This document shows positions 1-5,900 of a stretch of 7,772 nucleotides of DNA, piece by piece; within the stretch, counting starts at the first letter, position 1; each line of letters starts with the position of its first letter. The notes beneath the pieces were generated by a model that saw only the letters and a program-made list of their open reading frames with translations, had not been told where the DNA came from and made no database searches. The position numbers and the translations under genes are program-made. The DNA is taken from assembly GCA_036278595.1 (NCBI GenBank), contig DASUKS010000145.1, forward strand, positions 1-7,772, read 5' to 3'. The DNA is from JADMII01 sp036278595 (GTDB lineage Bacteria; Chloroflexota; Dehalococcoidia; DSTF01; JACRBR01).

Positions 1-199
1 GCGGCACGAAGCGCAACGCGAAGCCTTCGAGTTCGAGTCGAGCCTGGGCCCCGCCGCCGTGAAGGTGAAGCGCCTGCCCGGCGAACCGCCGCGCGTCGCG
101 CCCGAGTACGAGGCGTGCCGTCGCATCGCCTCTGCGCGCGGCATGCCGCTCGCGGAGGTCTACCGCGTGATCGAACGCGAAGCGGCGGCGCTGTTGTAG
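1..199 (+). CDS. larC: LarC C-terminus: nickel-pincer cofactor metallochelatase (partial, 5' end outside window)
   Basis: The first complete codon is at position 2 and the frame runs to TAG at 197-199, giving 65 residues. Visible are a beta strand of the type GPAAVKVKRLPG, the block APEYEACRRIA, and the closing helix GMPLAEVYRVIEREA. This order (G-P-x-x-V-K-V, then SPEYEdC-RxiA, then PLxeVY) is the characteristic C-terminus of LarC. Known role of the family: LarC uses CTP to insert nickel into the pyridinium bis-thiocarboxylate precursor, making the NPN (nickel-pincer) cofactor of lactate racemase and related LarA-like enzymes in the cytoplasm. The N-terminal domain lies outside the window, so completeness cannot be judged; some lactobacilli split larC by a frameshift, and that cannot be tested here. 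No other lar gene is visible downstream. Confidence 0.8.
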   Translation, partial: RHEAQREAFEFESSLGPAAVKVKRLPGEPPRVAPEYEACRRIASARGMPLAEVYRVIEREAAALL

Positions 200-243
200 C
201 GCGCGCACGACGATAACGGCGAACAATCAACATAAGCGCGGTT

Positions 244-273
244 TTGTTGCGAAATTGCAACGGACGGCATAGT
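244..273 (+). promoter_or_regulatory. Possible weak promoter with short inverted repeat upstream of ribH
   Basis: The 120-bp gap between larC and ribH is locally AT-richer than its surroundings. It contains a perfect 5-bp inverted repeat, GTTGC-gaaatt-GCAAC, at 246-261. A TTGTTG (244-249) and a CATAGT (268-273), 18 bp apart, could act as -35 and -10 elements, with the inverted repeat in the spacer. Both hexamers are poor matches to consensus, so this is tentative. I see no FMN riboswitch here; the leader is too short for one. Confidence 0.22.
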
Positions 274-294
274 GCATTCGTCCCATGCCTCTCG

Positions 295-306
295 CGCCTT
301 CGGGCG
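295..306 (+). other. UUCG-tetraloop hairpin in the ribH leader
   Basis: CGCC-TTCG-GGCG forms a 4-bp stem closed by C-G around a UUCG loop, a very stable RNA tetraloop. It ends 13 nt before the preferred ribH start at 320, where a normal ribosome binding site would be expected to lie. It has no T-run and is too short for a terminator. It may affect ribH translation initiation, or it may be chance in GC-rich DNA. Confidence 0.3.
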
Positions 307-319
307 GTACGCTAAAGGC

Positions 320-796
320 ATGCCAACAGGCGGCCTGCGATTTGACGATGTTGAACTCGATGGGTCGGGTCTTCGCATCGCTGTCGTGGTCTCGCGTTTT
401 AATGCCGATGTAACGCGCCGGCTGTACGATGGCTGCTGCGAGGAGCTGGGCGCGAAGGGCGTCAGCGACGTCACCTTCGCGCAGGTGCCCGGGTGTTTCG
501 AGTTGCCGCTCATGGCGAAGCATCTCGCGGCGAACGGCCGCTTCGATGCTATCATCTGCCTGGGCGCCGTGATCCGCGGCGACACGCCCCATTTCGAATA
601 CGTATCATCGGCGACGGCGACCGGCATTCAGCGCGCGGCGCTGGACACCGGCATACCGGTCGTGTTCGGCGTCCTGACCGTGGACAACGAACAGCAGGCA
701 TACGACCGCGTCGGCGGCCCCGCGGGGCACAAGGGGCGCGAAGCCGCGCTCACCGCGATCGAAATGGCGCGGGCGATGGAACGCGTGAGGGAGTAG
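320..796 (+). CDS. ribH: 6,7-dimethyl-8-ribityllumazine synthase (RibH)
   Basis: Lumazine synthase condenses 5-amino-6-ribitylaminouracil with 3,4-dihydroxy-2-butanone 4-phosphate, the penultimate step of riboflavin synthesis, usually as a cytoplasmic pentamer or 60-mer capsid. From ATG 320 the protein has 158 residues, the usual family length. Visible motifs: SRFN (25-28), VPGCFELP (56-63), GAVIRGDTPHFEYV (82-95) and GHKGREAA (136-143). By alignment from memory to the B. subtilis enzyme, the catalytic His88 is His91, Arg127 is Arg130 and phosphate-binding Lys135 is Lys138. The frame also opens upstream at GTG 272, adding 16 residues (HSSHASRAF...), but these do not resemble RibH, so 320 is preferred. 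An AAAGG at 314-318 lies too close to ATG 320 to be a good ribosome binding site. Small departures: Cys59 where Ala is usual, and His137 where Asn is usual in GNKG. The gene stands alone, without other rib genes. Confidence 0.95.
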   Translation: MPTGGLRFDDVELDGSGLRIAVVVSRFNADVTRRLYDGCCEELGAKGVSDVTFAQVPGCFELPLMAKHLAANGRFDAIICLGAVIRGDTPHFEYVSSATATGIQRAALDTGIPVVFGVLTVDNEQQAYDRVGGPAGHKGREAALTAIEMARAMERVRE

Positions 797-801
797 TTGG
801 C

Positions 802-822
802 CGGCGTCCGGGACGGACGCCG
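802..822 (+). terminator. GC-rich hairpin after ribH, possible terminator without T-tract
   Basis: CGGCGTCC (802-809) and GGACGCCG (815-822) form a perfect 8-bp stem with a 5-nt loop, starting 5 nt after the ribH stop. There is no following T-run, so a classical intrinsic terminator is not shown. It could be a weak terminator or a 3' end stabiliser, as is common in high-GC genomes. Confidence 0.4.
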
Positions 823-884
823 TGGAGGGAACGGAGCGCGCGGCCTCATCCCAAGGAGGGGACCCCGCAAGAGAGGCAGGGCAT

Positions 885-1259
885 ATGGCGATCAAGGCGG
901 ACGAAGTACAGCACCCGGACCAGATCGAGGACGATTTTGATTGGGAGCTCGAGCTCCAGGGCGAGACGCCGGACGAGGAAACGCACAAGACGTTGAGCCT
1001 CGCGCACCGCGCGGTCGCGAAGTTCCCGGAGATCAGCACCAAGTACAAGGTCTATGCCGGTGCGGCCGCCGTCGTGTCGAGCGTGGCCACGCTCGCGGGC
1101 GCGATCGCGATCACGCGCAAGATGAAGCACGGCATGAGCGCCGAGCGCGCCCTCGCCTCGATCACGGTCACGGACATCGAGAACGCGCTGAAGGTCGCCG
1201 GCCGCCGCCAGCGTTACAAGCGCCTGCTGCGCAAGATCACGCTGCGAAGCAAGAGTTAG
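885..1259 (+). CDS. Hypothetical small single-pass membrane protein
   Basis: I do not recognise this 124-residue protein. The start ATG 885 is preceded by GAGAGGCAGG (871-880), a plausible ribosome binding site. A stronger AAGGAGGGG lies at 853-861, but no start codon falls at suitable spacing after it. The protein has three parts. Residues 1-33 are strongly acidic (Asp/Glu-rich, with DDFDWELELQGE). Residues about 57-77 (YAGAAAVVSSVATLAGAIAIT) form one predicted transmembrane helix. The C-terminus (78-124) is strongly basic (GRRQRYKRLLRKITLRSKS). By the positive-inside rule the basic end would be cytoplasmic and the acidic end outside; this is inference. It follows ribH by 88 bp, with the hairpin at 802-822 between them, so it may be a separate transcription unit. 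A function cannot be assigned. Confidence 0.75.
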   Translation: MAIKADEVQHPDQIEDDFDWELELQGETPDEETHKTLSLAHRAVAKFPEISTKYKVYAGAAAVVSSVATLAGAIAITRKMKHGMSAERALASITVTDIENALKVAGRRQRYKRLLRKITLRSKS

Positions 1260-1261
1260 GT

Positions 1262-1377
1262 CAGTTCACAGTTCACAGTGGACAGTTCATAGTCGCAAGG
1301 TTTCGCTTGAGGCCTTGGACGGCTGCTCACCTTCCCATCCACCGATTACTGCAACTGTTAACTGTCAACTGTAAACT
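1262..1377. repeat. Facing arrays of a 7-bp repeat (CAGTTNA / TNAACTG), possible long imperfect hairpin
   Basis: Four head-to-tail copies of CAGTTCA (third copy CAGTGGA) fill 1262-1289. The opposite-strand version, TNAACTG, repeats about four times at 1352-1377 (CAACTG, TTAACTG, TCAACTG, TAAACT). Read as an inverted pair, 1263-1287 matches the reverse complement of 1353-1377 at 21 of 25 positions, with a 65-bp interior. The element fills the gap between the gene ending at 1259 and the one starting at 1384, leaving only CTTCCTCC-type pyrimidine sequence directly before that start. It is AT-richer than the surrounding genes. It resembles a dispersed intergenic repeat family or a short non-autonomous element, but copy number in the genome cannot be seen from here. 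Confidence 0.7.
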
Positions 1378-1383
1378 TCCTCC

Positions 1384-1827
1384 ATGCCCTCCTACTGGTA
1401 CTGGGAATGGCGGCCGCGAGCGCCTCGGTCCGAGGACTTCGGGCTCTTCGGGCTGGTCGTCCGCTTCGTCGTCAACGTCGCGGCGCTGTGGGTGGCGCAG
1501 GCGCTCGTGCGCGGATTCGACATCGACACCGTGGGGGCGCTCGTCTTCGGCGCCATCATCTTCGGCCTCATCAACGCGCTCATCCGGCCGGTCGTGGCGA
1601 TGTTCTCGTGCCTGCTGACGATGCTCACGCTCGGGCTCTTCACGCTGATCATCAACACGGCCATGCTCGGGCTCACCGCCTGGATCGCCGGGAAGTTCGA
1701 TCTGGCGTTCCGCGTCGATGGCTTCATCGCGGCGTTTCTGGGCGCGCTCGTCATTTCGCTCGTGAGCCTCATTCTGACGAAGTGGGCGACGGCGAACATC
1801 CTGAGGCCGTCGGTCCGGCGTTGGTAA
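1384..1827 (+). CDS. Phage holin family 4 / YvlD-type four-helix membrane protein
   Basis: The 147-residue product has the hallmark order of this family (PF04020, formerly DUF360): GxIIFGLINALIRPVV (about 57-71), LTMLTLGLFTLIINTAML (78-95) and VDGFIAAFLGALVISLVS (111-128). Four hydrophobic segments lie at about 20-42, 50-66, 71-101 and 113-133. The N-terminus is unusually aromatic (WYWEW) and the C-terminal tail is short and basic (RPSVRRW). Family members are small inner-membrane proteins widespread in bacteria; the holin name comes from topology, and a lytic role is not established for most. B. subtilis YvlD belongs to an envelope-stress locus. An in-frame stop at 1372-1374 and the loss of helix 1 with later starts make ATG 1384 the only sensible start. 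There is no Shine-Dalgarno sequence; the preceding bases are pyrimidine-rich and belong to the edge of the 1262-1377 repeat. Confidence 0.9.
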   Translation: MPSYWYWEWRPRAPRSEDFGLFGLVVRFVVNVAALWVAQALVRGFDIDTVGALVFGAIIFGLINALIRPVVAMFSCLLTMLTLGLFTLIINTAMLGLTAWIAGKFDLAFRVDGFIAAFLGALVISLVSLILTKWATANILRPSVRRW

Positions 1828-1835
1828 CCCGGACG

Positions 1836-1874
1836 ACCATAACGATTGCCCGTTCGTTATGGTTCTGCTAAGAT
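1836..1874 (+). promoter_or_regulatory. Perfect 10-bp palindrome overlapping a promoter-like element
   Basis: ACCATAACGA (1836-1845) and TCGTTATGGT (1854-1863) are perfect inverted repeats around an 8-nt centre, 8 nt after the stop of the holin-family gene. In the centre lies TTGCCC (1846-1851). Exactly 17 bp further is TAAGAT (1869-1874), preceded by TG at 1866-1867, which together look like an extended -10 sigma-70 promoter for the gene at 1984. The palindrome would then be an operator over the -35. Alternatively it is a terminator-like hairpin for the upstream gene; the following bases TTCTGC make a poor T-tract. The two readings can both be true. Confidence 0.5.
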
Positions 1875-1983
1875 TTCGTACCGGAAGTTCCTTCGCGGGC
1901 CGTTGCGCCCCGGGACGCCACTGTCGTCTTGAGTTGCAGAACGCGCGCGCCGCTGTTTGGTGCGCGTCTGGGAAGGCGTCTCG

Positions 1984-2517
1984 GTGTACGTTACTCCGGC
2001 AGCATGTGAGATCCTCAGCCAGTTGCTGGATCGCCGCCCGGAGTCCGAGCGCTGCCTTCGCCTCAGTACCATCCAGGGGAACTACCGCTTCGTGCTCGAC
2101 GAGCCCATCGAGCAGGACCTGACATTCCTGTTCGGCGAGCGCGTGGTGCTCGTCGTGTCCGAGACGGTATCCCGCGACCTGTGGGGCATCACCGTCGACT
2201 GCGCGGAAGAGCAGGGGAAGCGCAAGCTCATCTTCCGCAAGGCCAAGAGCGGCGAGCCATTTGATACCGTGAAGGAAGATCCGGACCCGGTGCCGCCCGG
2301 CTGGAAGGCCGAGCAGCACGAGAAGCTTCTCGCCGAGATCGCGGAGATCGGCCGGCAGATCGCTTCCCTCCGCGGCGGCTCGAAGGCGATGCTGCGCGAG
2401 CAACTACAGACACTCGAGGCGGCGAAGCAGGAAAAATGGGACGCCATCCGCACGCTCTGGGCGGGCGATGGCGGCTGGCACAAGCGCAACGGCACGGCCG
2501 TCGCCGAGGCAGACTGA
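1984..2517 (+). CDS. IscA/HesB-fold protein lacking cluster cysteines, with charged helical C-terminal extension
   Basis: GTG 1984 is chosen because GGGAAGG (1970-1976) sits 7 nt upstream; the frame also contains TTG 1957 and GTG 1960 without a ribosome binding site. The product has 177 residues. Residues 1-87 follow the A-type Fe-S carrier fold pattern: YVTPAACEILSQLL, then CLRLSTIQGNYRFVLDEP, then QDLTFLFGERVVLVVSE, then LWGITVDCAEEQGKRKLIF. IscA and ErpA carry one Cys after the LRxxV strand and a C-terminal CGC-type pair that bind iron or Fe-S clusters. Here the Cys residues are at 8, 24 and 73, and neither conserved site is present. Cysteine-poor HesB-like proteins of this sort are known in GC-rich bacteria; their role is unclear. 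Residues about 107-156 (KAEQHEKLLAEIAEIGRQIASL and onward) form a charged amphipathic helix or short coiled coil not found in IscA. rpsU follows at 40 bp, suggesting cotranscription. Confidence 0.7.
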   Translation: MYVTPAACEILSQLLDRRPESERCLRLSTIQGNYRFVLDEPIEQDLTFLFGERVVLVVSETVSRDLWGITVDCAEEQGKRKLIFRKAKSGEPFDTVKEDPDPVPPGWKAEQHEKLLAEIAEIGRQIASLRGGSKAMLREQLQTLEAAKQEKWDAIRTLWAGDGGWHKRNGTAVAEAD

Positions 2518-2557
2518 CGCACAACCGGCCCGCCGCGGGCGAAGGAATGGAGCATCC

Positions 2558-2758
2558 ATGGCAGCAGTAGATCTTCGAGAAGGCGAATCACCCGAGCACC
2601 TGATCACGCGCTTCCGCCAGGCGGTTCAGCGCGACGGCATTCTGCGCGAGATCAAGCAGCGCCGGCACTTCATCCCCAAGGGCGAACGGCGCCGCATCGC
2701 CCAGGCGAAGGCCGCCCGCCGCCGCCGCCGCGCGATCGCGAAGCGCGCCGCCGTCTGA
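2558..2758 (+). CDS. rpsU: 30S ribosomal protein bS21
   Basis: This 66-residue, very basic protein matches bS21: MAAVDLREGES at the N-terminus, RFRQAVQRDGILREIKQRRHF (about 18-38, the conserved RF-x3-VQRxGIL core), then an Arg/Ala-rich tail (RRRIAQAKAARRRRRAIAKR). bS21 sits on the platform of the small subunit near the 3' end of 16S rRNA and assists initiation on structured or weak Shine-Dalgarno messages. A GGAG at 2549-2552 lies 5 nt before ATG 2558. The frame stays open upstream to 2468, but that part overlaps the preceding gene and does not resemble bS21. The run of GCC/CGC codons around 2711-2732 is low complexity at DNA level and encodes the basic tail. The short gap to the IscA-like gene suggests one transcript. 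Confidence 0.93.
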   Translation: MAAVDLREGESPEHLITRFRQAVQRDGILREIKQRRHFIPKGERRRIAQAKAARRRRRAIAKRAAV

Positions 2759-2981
2759 CGCCGGCCTCGAGCCGGTAGCCTCGATCCCACCCCACCACAC
2801 CACGGTTGTACGACATCGCCGCTGGCATCGATCCCCACATCGAGCCTTCGGTACTGGGCCGCAAGGCACGCCGTCTGCCTCGCCGCTAGCCTTCTCCCTC
2901 CGCCCGCTCATCTGCGTCCTGGCTTCGCGCCGTAGTTGACGGACGCCATCGTTCTCAACCGTTTCTTATCCGCGCACACGT
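2759..2981. other. Non-coding gap between rpsU and the oxidase gene
   Basis: No convincing gene lies in these 223 bp. A short hairpin, CCGGC-ctcga-GCCGG (2761-2775), starts 2 nt after the rpsU stop but has no T-run; a direct repeat GCCTCGA occurs at 2764-2770 and 2778-2784. A consensus-like -35, TTGACG, occurs at 2936-2941, but no good -10 lies 16-18 bp downstream; the only AT-rich bases are TTTCTTAT at 2962-2969. The oxidase promoter is probably here but cannot be placed. I see no tRNA or recognisable riboswitch. Confidence 0.5.
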
Positions 2982-5900
2982 ATGCTTGCGCGCATCCACG
3001 CCCCGCCCGGCGGCGTTGTCCGCCTTTCGATGATGGGACCGATGCGACGGCTCTCTCGCCCGATGCTCGCGCTCGTTGCGGTTGGCGCATTGCTGGCGGC
3101 GATCCTGCTCGCGCCCGCACGTCCGACGCTGGGCGTCGCCGGCGCGCTCCTGCTGGGCGATCAGTCGATTGAAGCGAACGTCGATTCGAACGCGGCGGGC
3201 GTCGCTCAGGCCGTACAGTTCACCGCCGTCGCCAATGGCAGCGCCGCCATCCTCTACGTCTATGTCGATGCGGGCAGCACCGCGACAACGGGGGTTCTTG
3301 GCCTCTATGCGGACGACGGCTCGGATAACCCCGGCACGTTGTTGGCACAGGGCTCGTTCACGGTGGTGCCCGGCGCCTGGAACCACGCTCCGATCTCGCC
3401 CGTGCCGATCGCGAACGGCACGAAGTACTGGATCGCGATCCTGAGCCCCGCCTCGGGCGACATCCTGAAGGTCCACGATGTGACCTTTGGCGGGAAGACG
3501 CAGGTGAGCAGCCAGTCGACGCTCAGTTCGCTCCCCGCGTCCTGGTCGCCGGGCACAAGCTTCTCCAACGCGCCCGTGTCTGCCTACGTCGGGGCAGCGG
3601 ACACCTCGGCGCCACTCGTCACCTCCGTCGCACTTTCGAACATCGGCAGCGTCAGCGCGACGGTCTCGTGGACCACAGATGAACCCGCAACCAGCATCGT
3701 CCGATTCGGGACGAGCGCGGGGTACGGCACCAGCGTCAGCGATGCCGCGCTCGTCGTGCCGCACTCGGCGCTGCTCACCGGCCTGCAACCTTCGACGGTC
3801 TACCACTACTCCGCGGGGAGCGCCGACCCGGCCGGAAACCGAACCGACGCGCCCGACATGGTCTTCACTACCGCCCCCGCCGACCCGGCGGCGGCGACCA
3901 CGGGCCAATGGACCCCCGTGATCCAGTGGCCGTTCGTCGCAGTCCATGCCGCCGTGCTCAATACGGGGAAGGTCGTCATGTGGGACGGCTGGGAGTACGC
4001 CCCGGTGAGCACGCACATCTGGGATCCGGTGACGAACACCTTCACGAGTTCGCCCGTGCTGTCCAACATCTTCTGCGACGGCATGGCGTTCCTTCCCGAT
4101 GGCCGGCTCGTCTCCGTCGGCGGTCACAATGGCGGCGAGTTCGGGATTCTCGATACCGAGATCTTCGACCCGTCGTCGGATACGTGGACGAAGGCGTCGA
4201 ACATGTCCGTGCGACGCTGGTACCCCAGCGCCACGACGCTGGGCGATGGCAGGATCATCACCATCAGCGGCATGGTCACGCCGGAGAACTGGGCGCCCAA
4301 CCCTGAGATCTACGACGCGGCCACCAACACGTGGACCACGGTGCCGATCTCGACCGCCGACATCCACGAGGATGAGTACCCGGCGCCGTTCCTGCTCCCG
4401 AACGGCAAGCTGTTCATCGTCGCCCCGGAAGGCGGCATCACCCGGCTCCTCGATCCGTCCGCCAACACATACACCGATGCCGGGCTCGGGCCGAGCCCGA
4501 TGACCGCGGGATCCGCCGCGATGTACCGGCCAGGGAAGATCCTGTACGCGGGCGGCGGCACGCTGGGCGGAAACTCGGTGACGACCGCGGCCACCGTCGA
4601 CATGACGAGCGGAACGCCGTCCTGGCAGCTCACGTCACCGATGGCGTACCCGCGCTACATGCACAACCTGGTCGACCTCCCGGACGGCACCGTGATGGCG
4701 GTCGGCGGCTCCGTCACGGTCAATCAGAACGAGCGCGACGGTTCGCTCGTGCCCGAGATCTGGGATCCGGACACCGGCGCCTGGACGGCGATGGCCGCGC
4801 AGACCGATCCGCGCATGTATCACTCGATCGCGGTGCTCCTGCCCGACGGCCGCGTGCTCTCCGCCGGGGGCGGCCGCTACTCGATCGCGCTCGACTACCC
4901 GACGGCGCAGATCTTCTCGCCGCCGTACCTGTTCAAGGGCGCGCGCCCCACGATCGCGTCCGCGCCGGACAGCGGCACGTACGGGTCCGACCTGTCGATC
5001 CTCACGCCGGACGCAGCGAGCATCGCGAAGGTCTCGCTCGTCAGCCTCGCCTCCGAGACGCACTCGCTGGACATGAGCCAGCGCTTCGTGCCGCTGAACT
5101 TCGCTGCCAACGCCGGCCGCGTCGACGTGACGCTCCCCGCGTCCGCCAACATTGCGCCGCCCGGGTACTACATGCTGTTCATCCTGAACAGCGCCGGTGT
5201 GCCCTCCACCGCGAAGATCATCCAGATCAAGACTGGCGCGCCGTCCACTCCCACCGCGACGCCGCCCCGCGGTTCGACGGCGACCTTCACCGCGACGCCG
5301 AGCAACACGCCGACGCCAACGAGCACGCCGACCATCACGCCGACGCCGACCATCACGAAGACGCCGACCGTCACGCCGACATCCGCGCCGACAACGAACT
5401 TCGGCGTCACGAACAGCGCCGGCACGAATGACTACGGGGACGCCAACTACATGAACGGCTCGCCCTACCAGTTGACGGCGTCAGGCCCTCTGCAATCCCT
5501 CTCCGTGTACGTCGGCGCGATGCCGGGAGACTCCCACCTGCGACTCGGGCTGTACACCGATGCGGCAGGCAGCCCTGGCACGCTCGTCGCGCAGACGGGC
5601 GAGGCCGTGGCCGTGGCCGGGTGGAATACGCTGCCCGTCTCGGGCAGCCCCATGCTGACTCCCGGGACCTACTGGATCATCGCGCAGACCGATGACAACG
5701 GCACCGTCTGGCGATATCAGTCCGACCCGAGCATCATCGCCTGGCACCAGCTCACGTATGGCGCGTTCCCTGCGACGGCCCCGACGGGCTGGGGCCGCTG
5801 GGCGAACCACATCTTCGACATGTACGGCACGATTGCGACCGGCGACCCCGCGCCGACGAACACGCCGCTGCCGACGAGCACCGCCACGCACACGCCGCTG

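Noticed and set aside
200..319. FMN riboswitch in front of ribH
   Set aside because: The gap is 120 nt and shows no conserved RFN-element blocks; only a short inverted repeat and a UUCG hairpin are seen.
1376..1383. CTTCCTCC before ATG 1384 as a ribosome binding site
   Set aside because: It is pyrimidine-rich and resembles the anti-Shine-Dalgarno sequence rather than a Shine-Dalgarno sequence, so it cannot pair with 16S rRNA.
1384..1827. Prophage remnant suggested by the holin-family name
   Set aside because: Holin family 4 proteins are common chromosomal membrane proteins, and no lysis, capsid or integrase gene is nearby.
1327..2403. 358-residue minus-strand frame spanning two genes
   Set aside because: It crosses the holin-family gene, the promoter region and the IscA-like gene, and its composition is Arg/Glu/Asp shadow sequence without motifs.
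2711..2732. GCC/CGC triplet repeat as an unstable DNA element
   Set aside because: It encodes the normal Arg/Ala-rich tail of bS21 and is short.
2955..4367. 470-residue minus-strand frame
   Set aside because: It is Arg/Asp/Gly-rich with no recognisable domain and lies opposite the well-supported oxidase; typical of high-GC antisense frames.
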